Assembly (NCBI GenBank): GCA_041612095.1
Contig: JBFJJW010000037.1
Coordinates: 1-18,328, forward strand
DNA: 18,328 bases
From: Solimonas sp041612095
Lineage (GTDB): Bacteria > Pseudomonadota > Gammaproteobacteria > Nevskiales > Nevskiaceae
Direction of reading: 5' to 3'
Below, in pieces: positions 7,404-14,834 of this stretch. The notes beneath the pieces are model-generated. The model saw only the letters and a list, made by a program, of their open reading frames with translations, searched no databases and was not told where the DNA came from. Numbering within the stretch: the first letter of the stretch is position 1; each line of letters begins with the position of its first letter. Both the position numbers and the translations under genes were made by a program.

Positions 7404-8570
7404 ATGAAGCTGCGGGAACGGGTCACGGACAGCGCGGCGCGGATCAGCGAACGCGGGCTGCACTGGGTCAGCAACGCCGTCGAGCGCCGCCTCAATTCGG
7501 AGAACTTCGTCGTTTCCGGGCAAACGCCGTTCGAGACACTGCACGACGACGGCCTGATCACGCTGCGCTACTACCCGCCGTTGGCTGGGGATGAAATCGC
7601 TGTCGGCAGCGGCACGCGACGCGTCGCCGCGCAGCGACATCGCGTGCCGATCCTGCTGGTACCGCCGCTGGCGGCCACCAGCCTCAACTTCGACTTGCTG
7701 CCCAATCGCAGCCTGGTGAAGTTTCTGCTGGCATCGGGCTACGCCGTTTATCTGGTGGACTGGGGCGACCCCCAGGCCGACCACCACCATCTGGGGCTGG
7801 CCGACTACACCACGCGCCTGCTGCCGGAGGCCTTGCAGCACGTCCGAACCCATAGCGGCGAATCCGAGGTCACGCTGTTCGGATACTGCATGGGGGGCCT
7901 GTTCTGCCTGATCTACGCCGGCTGGTCGCACGATCCGCAGATCCGCAACATCGTCACCATTGCCAGCCCCATCGACAGCCATCAGGCTGGTGTGGCCGGC
8001 CGCCTGCTGAAGATGATGGACGCTCCGCTGCGTGCGATCCAGCGCGTGCTGCCGCTCGGCAAGCTACCGTTTCACGGCCTGCCGATCGATCCGCGCTGGC
8101 TGCGCGTGCCTGGCTGGGCCAGCTCGCTGGCGTTCAAGCTGACCAATCCGCTGGGCACGGTGCAGGGTTATCTCGACTTGCTGATGAACCTCTGGGACCG
8201 CGACTACGTCACCGAATACCAGACCATGTCCAAGTGGTTCAATCGCATGCACGACTACCCCGGCGGCATCGTCCAGGACTTCGTGCTGAAGGTCGGCCTC
8301 GACAATCAGCTCGCCCGTGGCCAGATCAATCTCAACAAGACGCAGAAGTCGCTGCTGGATCGCATCGACTGCTCGCTGCTGGCCATCGCCGGCACCGGCG
8401 ACAAGATTGTCAGCGTCGAGGCGGCGCGCAAGGTGCTCGACATTGTCGCCAGCACCGACAAGGACTTCATCCTCGCGCCGGGCGGACATGCCGGTGTGTT
8501 CGGCGGCAGCAAGGCGCCGGGCGCTGCATGGACGTTTGCCGCCGACTGGCTGAGCTCACGCTCCGACTGA
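7404..8570 (+). CDS. PHA synthase-like alpha/beta-fold protein (class III PhaC-like)
   Basis: This 388-residue alpha/beta-hydrolase-fold protein looks like the catalytic subunit of poly(3-hydroxyalkanoate) synthase. The lipase-like box GYCMGG has a nucleophilic cysteine (C162), as in PhaC (GxCxGG), in place of the Ser of true lipases. The acid is D333 in GTGDKIVS and the base H362 in APGGHAGVFGG. The 29-residue D-to-H spacing is that expected for class III PhaC. Before the box, ILLVPPLAATSLNFDL and GYAVYLVDWGDP are typical PhaC core strands. Length fits class III PhaC (about 350-390 aa) and lacks the long N-terminal domain of class I/II. Class III normally needs PhaE, and neither phaE, phaA nor phaB is nearby. 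The ATG starts one base after the speA stop (TGAGATG), indicating translational coupling. Polymerase activity is therefore likely by motif but unproven; a related acyltransferase or thioesterase is possible. Confidence 0.85.
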   Translation: MKLRERVTDSAARISERGLHWVSNAVERRLNSENFVVSGQTPFETLHDDGLITLRYYPPLAGDEIAVGSGTRRVAAQRHRVPILLVPPLAATSLNFDLLPNRSLVKFLLASGYAVYLVDWGDPQADHHHLGLADYTTRLLPEALQHVRTHSGESEVTLFGYCMGGLFCLIYAGWSHDPQIRNIVTIASPIDSHQAGVAGRLLKMMDAPLRAIQRVLPLGKLPFHGLPIDPRWLRVPGWASSLAFKLTNPLGTVQGYLDLLMNLWDRDYVTEYQTMSKWFNRMHDYPGGIVQDFVLKVGLDNQLARGQINLNKTQKSLLDRIDCSLLAIAGTGDKIVSVEAARKVLDIVASTDKDFILAPGGHAGVFGGSKAPGAAWTFAADWLSSRSD

Positions 8571-8584
8571 ACCCTGATCGGGAT

Positions 8585-10360
8585 CTACGGCGCCGCGGCC
8601 GACAGCGGCTGCGGCCCGGAAACCGAGGCCGTGGTCGCGGGGCCGGGCGTCTGGAACAGGCCCAGCTCGCTCCGGAAGATATATGCCTTGAAACTGTCCA
8701 CCAGGGCCTGATCCGGGCAGTCCTGCAGGCGCCCGGCGCAGGCGCGGCGCATGACCGATAGCGCGCCGAAATAGTCATCTTCGGGAACGCCGGCCATGTC
8801 GGCGATCAGCGACGGCAGCAGCGCGATATCCAGTATCGCGGGCGACTCCTGCAGCGCCGGAAGATAATTGGCGCGCAGCTGATACTGCGTAACCAGATCC
8901 GGTTGTGGCAATGCATAGCGATAGCCTGGCTGCGGCTCCTCGAAATACGCCTGATGGTCGCCGAAGTAGGCCCACAAGGTCGGCCGCGGACTGTTGATCA
9001 GGCCCTGCTCCAATTGGCGGTTGGCGGCGTCCAGGCGCTGCAGTCGCTGCACATAGTCGCTGAGCTTGGCTGCCAGGGTACGCGCTATGCCGGTCTGGTC
9101 CAGCCTGAATGCGACCGGCGTACGCCGGCTGTAGGGCGCGTGTTCCTTGATCGACAGCATGTACAGCAGTATCGGCCGCTCCGGACGCTGCACCTGCTGC
9201 TCGCGCAACAGACTCAGCGCCGCCTCGGCCAGACGCGCACCTTCCGCCAGATCCCATTCGTCGCCGGGCAGCGCGTCGTACTCCGGGAAGTCTCTCAGCG
9301 TCAGCACCCGATCGAAGCCCACGGCCTCGTACGTGCGCGCTGCACCGTAGAAGCGTTTGGGCGTCGGCATCAGCACCACGCTGTCATAGCCTGCCGCCGT
9401 GAAGCGGCGCACCAAGGTGCTCTCGACCTGCGGCGCGACGCTATTGAAAACCAGACTGCTGCGACTGCCGAAGTCGGCCGGCACCAGCCCGGTCAGCAGA
9501 GAGAACTCCGACAGCCAGGTCTTGCCGCCGTAGGTATGTACGCGCAGCAGACCGGCCGCTCGCGTCAGCGCATTGCGCTCGAACATCGCCAGCCGCGGCA
9601 GACGCGGACCCTGCAGACGGTACTGCGCCGGATCGAAGGTGGATTCGTGCAGCCAGATCACCACGTCCGGCAATTTCGCGGGCGGCACCGGCGCCTGTTG
9701 CGGCGCGTGGCTGCGCGCCGCAACAAACAGCGCCGGATCGCTGCCAGGCAGGGGCTGCATGAACTCGAAGGCGCTGTAGGAGAACACCAGGCGCGACATC
9801 ACACCGCAGACCTTGTCGCGCCCACAGTCAGCGTCGTCGCGAAACACCTCCCAGGTGTGCTGATGGCGCCCGGCCCAGGCGATCGCACACCAGCCGGCCA
9901 ACAGCACTGCGCACAGCGCGCGCGCCGATCGCGTCAACGTAGCGTCCGCGCGTCGACGCCAGGTCCACAGCAGCAGCAGCGCCACCAGCGCACCCCAGCC
10001 CGCGAGCGCCCACTGCACATTCGGGTAGCGTTTGACGATGCCCCAGTTCGAACCTTCCGACAGGAACACGAAATCCATCAGCGCCAGCCGGTTGCCGAAG
10101 AAGTGCAGCTTGAATTCGCCTATGCCCCAGATCAGCACCGCAACCGCAATCGCCGCCGCGATCGCCGCCGGCAGCCGGCCACGCGTGGCGGCCACCAGCA
10201 GGAACGGCAGCAGGAACAGCCCGGCGTTGATCAGCGTGCAGACTGCATCGTCGCTGTGCTGCAGGCTGATCAGCAGGGTGGCGGCAGCGGCGATCAGCAC
10301 CAATACCGACAGCAGGCCGTCGCCGACCCGTGCGGCGGTAGTCACGATGGGATGAGGCAT
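8585..10360 (-). CDS. Membrane-anchored sulfatase-family (LtaS-like) hydrolase/transferase
   Basis: This 591-residue protein has an N-terminal membrane domain and an extracytoplasmic alkaline-phosphatase/sulfatase fold. Hydrophobic segments lie at about 15-33, 43-58, 64-80, 117-133 and 146-163. A short Cys-containing stretch (DDADCGRDKVCG, about 175-186) links to the catalytic domain. Its motifs follow the lipoteichoic-acid-synthase/phosphoglycerol-transferase branch: PDVVIWLHES (metal ligand E239), TYGGKTWLSEFSLLTG (nucleophile T281), SIKEHAPY (H407) and WAYFGDHQ (D468, H469). Such enzymes transfer or hydrolyse phospho-head groups from lipids onto glycans or lipid A; the substrate here is not decidable. 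The start ATG 10360 lacks a strong Shine-Dalgarno. It is last in a minus-strand run with the alpha/beta hydrolase (41-base gap) and ends 14 bases from the convergent PHA-synthase-like gene, with no clear terminator. The C-terminal 30 residues are Pro/Ala/Thr-rich. Confidence 0.85.
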   Translation of the reverse strand: MPHPIVTTAARVGDGLLSVLVLIAAAATLLISLQHSDDAVCTLINAGLFLLPFLLVAATRGRLPAAIAAAIAVAVLIWGIGEFKLHFFGNRLALMDFVFLSEGSNWGIVKRYPNVQWALAGWGALVALLLLWTWRRRADATLTRSARALCAVLLAGWCAIAWAGRHQHTWEVFRDDADCGRDKVCGVMSRLVFSYSAFEFMQPLPGSDPALFVAARSHAPQQAPVPPAKLPDVVIWLHESTFDPAQYRLQGPRLPRLAMFERNALTRAAGLLRVHTYGGKTWLSEFSLLTGLVPADFGSRSSLVFNSVAPQVESTLVRRFTAAGYDSVVLMPTPKRFYGAARTYEAVGFDRVLTLRDFPEYDALPGDEWDLAEGARLAEAALSLLREQQVQRPERPILLYMLSIKEHAPYSRRTPVAFRLDQTGIARTLAAKLSDYVQRLQRLDAANRQLEQGLINSPRPTLWAYFGDHQAYFEEPQPGYRYALPQPDLVTQYQLRANYLPALQESPAILDIALLPSLIADMAGVPEDDYFGALSVMRRACAGRLQDCPDQALVDSFKAYIFRSELGLFQTPGPATTASVSGPQPLSAAAP

Positions 10361-10401
10361 GCGCGGATTCTACGGCGCGCCCGGTGCGCCCGTGCGGTGC
10401 C

Positions 10402-11298
10402 TCAGGCGGCGGTCAGAAAGCGCGTCAGCTCGCGGCGGAAAACCCGCGGCGCCTCAAATGGCACGGCATGGCCACAGTTCTCCACTCGAACGACGCGCGC
10501 CTGCGGCACTGATTCGACAATGCGCAGCTGGCCCGCCGCCGGATACATCACCGACTGCATACCCACCATCACCGTCATCGGCGTACGCAGCTCCGCGAGA
10601 CTGCGGCGCCAGTCGTAGTCCTCTTCCAGATACGAGCGCAGGCCATCCATGTACACCGACCAGTTGCTCATCGGCGCCACGCGCGCCATCAGGGCACCGT
10701 GGCGCGCCAGCCGCGTGAGCGTCTGCCAGCCACGACCGTGAAAGGCGTAGCCAAAGAACTCCGAGAGCGTGTGCCACAGCTGTCGGCGCAGCGGCGTCGG
10801 CACCTGGGTCAGCGCCAGACCGCGGTAGGGCAGCAAGGCCTCCATCAGCTGACGCCAGTGCTGCATGCGCTCGGGCTGCTGGGCACCCAGCAAACCATGC
10901 TCCCAGTCGGGGCCGTTACGCACGCAGGGGGCCTGATCGATGTGCAGGTAGCTGTGCACGCGCTCGAAGCCGTAGCGGCGGTGATACTGCAGTGCGGTGC
11001 AGGCGCCCATCGACAGTCCGCCCAGACGCACGCCCTGCAGATCAAGGCCCTGCAGCAGATCGGCGACGTCGTCAGCGTGCTGGTCGAGCATGCACGGTCG
11101 GCTCAATGCAAGACCGTGAGAGCGACCGAAGCCGCGCAGATCAGGAATGATGAAGCGATAGCGATGCGCCAGTGGCAGCGCAAACGGCAGCCACAGCGCT
11201 CCGGGCATGGCAAAGCCGTGCAGCAGCATGACCGGAATGCCGCGGCCGATATCGTAGTAGTGCAGACGAGCGCCGTCGCGCAGGGTAAGAGTAGGCAT
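10402..11298 (-). CDS. Alpha/beta hydrolase fold protein
   Basis: This 298-residue cytoplasmic alpha/beta hydrolase has no signal peptide. Start ATG 11298 (MPTLTLRDGARLHYYD) is preferred to an in-frame TTG at 11319. The oxyanion-hole motif LLHGFAMPG spans about 25-33. The strand-turn PDLRGFGRS spans 52-60, and the nucleophile elbow GGLSMGAC carries S96. The catalytic His is H277 in ENCGHAVPFEAP. At the usual position of the acid (GxxDxxxP) this protein has GMQSVMYP, with Ser249 instead of Asp, so either the acid comes from another strand or the enzyme is impaired. The family covers esterases, lactonases, dehalogenases and C-C hydrolases; substrate is unknown. It lies between ydfG (43-base gap containing a perfect palindrome) and the sulfatase-like gene (41-base gap), all on the minus strand. 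Confidence 0.87.
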   Translation of the reverse strand: MPTLTLRDGARLHYYDIGRGIPVMLLHGFAMPGALWLPFALPLAHRYRFIIPDLRGFGRSHGLALSRPCMLDQHADDVADLLQGLDLQGVRLGGLSMGACTALQYHRRYGFERVHSYLHIDQAPCVRNGPDWEHGLLGAQQPERMQHWRQLMEALLPYRGLALTQVPTPLRRQLWHTLSEFFGYAFHGRGWQTLTRLARHGALMARVAPMSNWSVYMDGLRSYLEEDYDWRRSLAELRTPMTVMVGMQSVMYPAAGQLRIVESVPQARVVRVENCGHAVPFEAPRVFRRELTRFLTAA

Positions 11299-11315
11299 GC
11301 GCAGCGAGCCTATCG

Positions 11316-11329
11316 ACAATCCGGATTGT
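11316..11329. repeat. Perfect 14-bp palindrome between ydfG and the alpha/beta hydrolase gene
   Basis: ACAATCCGGATTGT is its own reverse complement. It lies 17 bases upstream of the hydrolase ATG and 12 bases after the ydfG stop. It has no T-run, so it is more like an operator or a small RNA hairpin than a terminator. The neighbouring bases add a G-T wobble and a C-G pair outside it. Confidence 0.5.
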
Positions 11330-11341
11330 TGAAAGTCCGCT

Positions 11342-12091
11342 TCAGGTGCTGCGATGGATTGCCAGCGGGGCGAAGGCCTGACAGGTCGGCATCAGCGACA
11401 CGGTATTGATGTTCACATGCGGCGGCCGGCTGGCCACCCAGTGCACGGTGTCGGCGATATCGCCGGCCGTCAGCGGCTGCGTGTTCTCGTAGACCTTGGA
11501 AGCACGCCCGGCGTCGCCGTGGAAGCGCACCTCCGAGAACTCGGTACCGCCGCACAGGCCAGGCTCGATATCGGTGACGCGCAGCGGCGTGCCCAACAGG
11601 TCCGCACGCAGATTCAGCGAGAACTGCCGCACAAAGGCCTTGGTCGCGCCGTAGACGTTGCCCCCCGGGTACGGCCATTCGCCCGCGATGGAGCCGATGT
11701 TGACGATATGCCCGCGGCCGCGTGCCACCATGCCCGGCAGCATGGCACGGGTCAGCGTCATCAGGCCCTTGATGTTGGTGTCCACCATCTGCTCCCAGTC
11801 GTCCAGCGACGCTCGCTGCGCGGGCTCCAGGCCCAATGCCAGGCCTGCGTTGTTGACCAGCACGTCCACCGCCGAGAACTCGGCGGGCAGACCGGCGACA
11901 GCCGCTTCGGTGGCTCGGCGATCACGGATGTCGAAAACCAGCGGCAGTGCGCGCGGGCCCAGCTCGCTGACCAGTTGTCGTAGGCGTTCGCCGCGGCGCC
12001 CGGTGACGATGACACCCGCACCATCCGCAGCAAAACGCCGTGCGATGGCCACTCCAAACCCGGCGCTGGCGCCGGAAACAAAGACGATCAT
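11342..12091 (-). CDS. ydfG: NADP-dependent 3-hydroxy acid dehydrogenase YdfG (SDR family)
   Basis: This 249-residue short-chain dehydrogenase/reductase closely resembles E. coli YdfG, which oxidises L-allo-threonine and L-serine and reduces malonic semialdehyde using NADP(H). The Rossmann glycine motif SGASAGFG spans 6-13, and the NADP-selecting TGRRGERLRQL spans 30-40. The motif VNNAGLALGLEP spans 79-90. The catalytic set is N106, S134 (NIGSIAG), Y147 and K151 (YGATKAFVRQFSLNL). The family-specific DIEPGLCGGTEFSEVRFHGD and the C-terminal HVNINTVSLMPTCQ both match YdfG. The start ATG 12091 has CAAGG just upstream. It sits second in a four-gene minus-strand run, 63 bases after the fatty acid hydroxylase-like gene. 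In organisms with pyrimidine Rut degradation such enzymes detoxify malonic semialdehyde, but no rut genes are seen here. Confidence 0.94.
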   Translation of the reverse strand: MIVFVSGASAGFGVAIARRFAADGAGVIVTGRRGERLRQLVSELGPRALPLVFDIRDRRATEAAVAGLPAEFSAVDVLVNNAGLALGLEPAQRASLDDWEQMVDTNIKGLMTLTRAMLPGMVARGRGHIVNIGSIAGEWPYPGGNVYGATKAFVRQFSLNLRADLLGTPLRVTDIEPGLCGGTEFSEVRFHGDAGRASKVYENTQPLTAGDIADTVHWVASRPPHVNINTVSLMPTCQAFAPLAIHRST

Positions 12092-12154
12092 GGCCTTGCC
12101 TGTGGACGTGAATTCAGGCCGGCTTGTACCGCAAGCCGCCGCGCCAGAGCAAGT

Positions 12155-12880
12155 TCAGCGGCCACCCACGGTATGGGTCGTTCCCGAACGCTGCACCTCG
12201 TCAACCCTGGGCGCGGTACCGAACAGCCGATCCCCCAGTCCCATGCTCACACCCCACCAGTAGTTCTCGTTGCGGAAGTGATGGTAGCGATGCTCGCGTA
12301 CGCGTCGCTGATAGTAGGCACCCAACACGCCGCGCCGTGGGCACCACGGGATATGCGCCAGAAAATGCACCCATTCGTAGTGCAGGCCCAGCAGCAGATA
12401 CGTCGTCAGCCCGGTCAACACCCAGTCCTTCCACGGCCACAGCAATCCGACCAGCAGCAGCGCGATCGGCAAAGTCCAGGCATGAACATGCCGCGGAATG
12501 AACACCCATTCCGGATTCCAGGGGTCGGCGTGATGCCGGCGATGCGTCCTTGGCAGATGGAAGTCGAGCGTGACGCCGAAGATGCGCCTCGGCTTCCAGT
12601 GCAGCATGACTACATGGATCAGCCACTCGTTGATCGGGAAGTACGCCAGTAGCGCAAGGGCAATCAGCCCGTCCACCAGGCCGAAGCTGCCGAGGTACAG
12701 ACGCCAGCTTCCGAACAGCAGCACGAAACCGGCAATCAGCTGGCTGCTCGGGTGCGCCCAGAACATCGCCAGCGCCGCGCGGGCATCGCGGGGCAAATGA
12801 TCGGGGGGGCGCATCGGATTGCGTTGCGCGGTCTCTCCGGCCGCCATCATCTGCGCATCGGCAGCGTGTTTCTGACTCAT
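12155..12880 (-). CDS. Fatty acid hydroxylase / sterol desaturase family membrane protein
   Basis: This integral-membrane di-iron oxygenase-like protein has 241 residues. The start ATG 12880 (MSQKHAADAQ) has a GGGGA site about six bases upstream; an upstream in-frame ATG at 12910 would add ten residues. Histidine clusters typical of the superfamily are in order: HVVMLH (H89, H94), HLPRTHRRHH (H108, H113, H116, H117), HVH (H131, H133), HYEWVHFLAH (H167, H172, H176) and EHRYHH (H197, H200, H201). Hydrophobic stretches at about 48-66, 69-86, 135-150 and 155-168 form the membrane bundle. Members hydroxylate or desaturate sterols, carotenoids, sphingoid bases or fatty acids in the membrane. The substrate cannot be chosen from sequence. 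It heads the minus-strand run followed by ydfG, 63 bases downstream. Confidence 0.88.
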   Translation of the reverse strand: MSQKHAADAQMMAAGETAQRNPMRPPDHLPRDARAALAMFWAHPSSQLIAGFVLLFGSWRLYLGSFGLVDGLIALALLAYFPINEWLIHVVMLHWKPRRIFGVTLDFHLPRTHRRHHADPWNPEWVFIPRHVHAWTLPIALLLVGLLWPWKDWVLTGLTTYLLLGLHYEWVHFLAHIPWCPRRGVLGAYYQRRVREHRYHHFRNENYWWGVSMGLGDRLFGTAPRVDEVQRSGTTHTVGGR

Positions 12881-12957
12881 TGGCGTCCCCTGCCCGGAAG
12901 CCCCCGGCATCTCGACTCGATGTTGCGCGCTTGCATGAAGGCGAGCGCCGATGGCGC

Positions 12958-12996
12958 CGATAACCGACGACAGCGCGGGGCTATCGCCGGTTATCG
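12958..12996 (-). repeat. 9-bp inverted repeat after the histone-like gene
   Basis: CGATAACCG (12958-12966) pairs perfectly with CGGTTATCG (12988-12996) around a 21-base GC-rich loop. On the minus strand it starts ten bases after the stop codon of the histone-like gene. No T-run follows, so it may be a weak terminator or a 3'-end stabilising hairpin; the call is tentative. Confidence 0.4.
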
Positions 12997-13006
12997 CCCG
13001 CGGCGT

Positions 13007-13447
13007 CTACTTCTTCTTCGCAGCGCTGGCGCGCCGGGGCTTACTGGCGACGGCACGCAGCTCGCGCAGCAGGGTATCGAGCGCGCCTTCGGCCTTGGAT
13101 CCCTTGGCCCAGTCGCGGAACTGCTGCAGCCGATCCTCGTGCGCCATAACCCAGTCCAGTGCCGACTGAGCCGCACGCTGACGCAAGGTGATCAGATTCT
13201 TCTCGGCGCCGGTCAATGCTGCCTTGGCGCGATCGCCGACGACGCGGGCTTCGGCACCCAACTGCGCAATCGTGAACTTCACGGAGGACCGCGTGCTGCT
13301 GCTCTTTGCCTTGCTGCGCGCGGGCCGCTTGGCAGGTTTGCGCGCAGGTGCGGCTGCGCGGCGGACATTCGACTTCCTGGTTGCCTTCGCTGCCTTCTTG
13401 GCAACCGGGCTGCTCTTGCGCGTGCGCGGCTTTGCTTTTGCGGCCAT
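13007..13447 (-). CDS. Lys/Ala/Arg-rich histone-like protein
   Basis: This small 146-residue basic protein starts at ATG 13447 directly behind a very good GGAGGT site; a longer open frame upstream to 13738 is only chance read-through. Residues 1-50 are low-complexity and very basic (19 Lys/Arg, many Ala and Pro, for example KKAAKATRK and APARKPAKRPARSK), like the tails of bacterial H1-like proteins such as AlgP or chlamydial Hc1. Residues 51-130 are ordinary sequence, probably two or three amphipathic helices (AQLGAEARVVGDRAKAALTG, TLRQRAAQSALDWVMAHED). The end, SKPRRASAAKKK, is basic again. DNA or RNA binding is inferred from charge alone. I do not recognise the central part. Basic Ala/Lys tails also occur in PhaF-type phasins, but there the tail is C-terminal. 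The gene stands alone between two genes on the same strand. Confidence 0.8.
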   Translation of the reverse strand: MAAKAKPRTRKSSPVAKKAAKATRKSNVRRAAAPARKPAKRPARSKAKSSSTRSSVKFTIAQLGAEARVVGDRAKAALTGAEKNLITLRQRAAQSALDWVMAHEDRLQQFRDWAKGSKAEGALDTLLRELRAVASKPRRASAAKKK

Positions 13448-13524
13448 GACCACCTCCGATGAAACGGGAGCCATGAGAATACGCGCATAACGGCCGTTGC
13501 GCGCGCCCGTCGCGTCCGCCCCCG

Positions 13525-14400
13525 CTAGTTGCGCTGGCCCAGCCACACGCCGAGGGCCGCAAGGCCGAACCCCGTCGTCTCGCGCACACCGAACTCGGCA
13601 CCCAGTATCAACGCAGCCAGCAGCGCAGTGACAGGAGGCACCAGATAGAACAATCCGGCGACGCGTCCCGCGGCGCCCTGGCGCAGCAGCCACAGGTACA
13701 GCAACAGGCCGGCACAGGAGTTGACGAGTATTGCCCACAGGGTGCCCAGCACGACCCCGGCGGAAGGCACGAAGTGCAGGCCTTCCAGCAGCAGCGCGAA
13801 CGGCAGCAATGCCAGCATCGACACGATCAGCTGCACCAACAGCGCGAGGCGCGGATCAAGATGCGTGCTGTGGCGCTTCTGATACAGCGTGCCGCCGCTC
13901 AGAGACAGCAGCGCGCAAACCATCAGCCCGTATCCCAGGATCGATCCCGGCAGCAGCAGCTTGGGCCCGATCACCAGCAGCACCCCCGCCAGTCCCAGCA
14001 AAAGTCCCGGCCAAGCCCAGCGGCGCAGGCGTTCGCCCAGCAGCAGCGCCGCGCCGAGCGCCGTCGTCAGCGGCATCAGGCCCGCGATCAGACCCGCAGC
14101 AGCCGGCGAGACACCGGCGCGCATGCCGGCATAGGCAAAGCCGAAGAAGCCGGCCTGCAGCATCAGCCCAGCGGTGGCGACATGGCGCAGTTCGCGGCGA
14201 TCGGCCCGCGGTGCCGATCGCCACAACAGCCAGGCGCCAATGACCAGCGCCGAACCGAAGAAGCGCAGCACCGCGAGGGTAAACGCGCCGCTGCCCGCCA
14301 GGGCGAACTCTGCGGCGATGTAGCCGGTGCTCCACAGCAACACGAAGGCCAGGCCGGCAACGGCTTCGGTAGCGGGCGCACCGCGTGTGGCAGCAGTCAT
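13525..14400 (-). CDS. EamA-type drug/metabolite transporter (DMT superfamily)
   Basis: This inner-membrane protein of 291 residues is predicted to have ten transmembrane helices in two EamA repeats, the standard DMT layout. Repeat one includes AFVLLWSTGYIAAEFAL and ends near LLLGERLRRWAWPGLLLGLAG, the usual 'GE' helix motif with the helix that follows. Repeat two runs from about residue 153 to the C-terminus and contains the matching LILGAEFGVRETTG. Members export amino acids, sugars or small metabolites; the substrate here is unknown. ATG 14400 (MTAATRGAP) was chosen; an in-frame ATG at 14430 would add ten residues and reach towards the divergent arsC-like gene. No strong ribosome site precedes either start. 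The downstream histone-like gene is on the same strand, 77 bases away. Confidence 0.9.
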   Translation of the reverse strand: MTAATRGAPATEAVAGLAFVLLWSTGYIAAEFALAGSGAFTLAVLRFFGSALVIGAWLLWRSAPRADRRELRHVATAGLMLQAGFFGFAYAGMRAGVSPAAAGLIAGLMPLTTALGAALLLGERLRRWAWPGLLLGLAGVLLVIGPKLLLPGSILGYGLMVCALLSLSGGTLYQKRHSTHLDPRLALLVQLIVSMLALLPFALLLEGLHFVPSAGVVLGTLWAILVNSCAGLLLYLWLLRQGAAGRVAGLFYLVPPVTALLAALILGAEFGVRETTGFGLAALGVWLGQRN

Positions 14401-14444
14401 CGGGTCCGCTCGCGGGAAAGGGCGGCGCATGATACTGCGCGCCT

Positions 14445-14450
14445 TATACT
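14445..14450 (+). promoter_or_regulatory. Candidate -10 element of the arsC-like gene
   Basis: TATACT lies 33 bases upstream of ATG 14484, inside the 83-base divergent gap with the EamA gene. No good -35 hexamer is found 16-18 bases upstream, so this is a weak candidate. Confidence 0.3.
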
Positions 14451-14483
14451 GGGCGGCGTTCCCGGACCACCCGCCTCACGCTC

Positions 14484-14834
14484 ATGCACGACTGCATACT
14501 CCATAACCCCCGCTGCAGCAAAAGCCGCGAAACGCTCAAGCTGCTGCAATCCAAGGGCGTCGAACTTCCGATCATCGAGTATCTGCAGCAGCCGCTGTCC
14601 AAACCGGAACTGCGCGAACTCTGCCGGCTGCTGGGCGCTGCGCCACTGACGATCGTACGCACCAAGGAAGACCTGTTCAGCGAGCTGGGGCTGTCCAAGG
14701 ACAATGGCTACAGCGACGAGCAATGGCTGGACGTGCTGGCCGGTCACCCCAAGCTGCTGGAACGGCCCATCGTGCTGTATCGCGGCAAGGCCGCCGTCGG
14801 CCGCCCGCCGGAAGCGGTGCTTGCCTTACTGTGA
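14484..14834 (+). CDS. ArsC/YfgD-like arsenate reductase family protein
   Basis: This 116-residue thioredoxin-fold protein of the glutaredoxin-linked ArsC family strongly resembles E. coli YfgD. The catalytic cysteine is C11 in HNPRCSKSRETLKLL. The lower half has the family sequence TIVRTKEDLFSELGL and HPKLLERPIVLYRGKAAVGRPPEAV, which includes the arginines expected to bind oxyanion (in ERPIV and GRPPE). ArsC enzymes reduce arsenate to arsenite with glutathione and glutaredoxin. YfgD-type members occur outside ars operons and their true substrate is uncertain. No arsR, arsB or other resistance gene is nearby. The start ATG 14484 has no visible Shine-Dalgarno. Its last nine bases overlap the convergent DUF2062 gene. 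Confidence 0.9.
   Translation: MHDCILHNPRCSKSRETLKLLQSKGVELPIIEYLQQPLSKPELRELCRLLGAAPLTIVRTKEDLFSELGLSKDNGYSDEQWLDVLAGHPKLLERPIVLYRGKAAVGRPPEAVLALL

Noticed and set aside
8903..10618. 571-residue open frame on the plus strand
   Set aside because: It is antisense to the sulfatase-like gene and is rich in Arg and Gln with no domain; it is a high-GC shadow frame.
12120..12138. 7-bp hairpin after the fatty acid hydroxylase gene
   Set aside because: The stem CGGCTTG/CAAGCCG has a five-base loop but no T-run, and such stems are frequent in GC-rich DNA.
13774..14649. 291-residue plus-strand frame opposite the EamA gene
   Set aside because: Gln/Arg-rich with no motif, and it runs into the arsC-like gene in a different frame.
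14484..14834. Arsenic resistance operon
   Set aside because: Only an ArsC/YfgD-like gene is present, with no arsR, arsB or acr3 nearby, so a resistance island is not supported.
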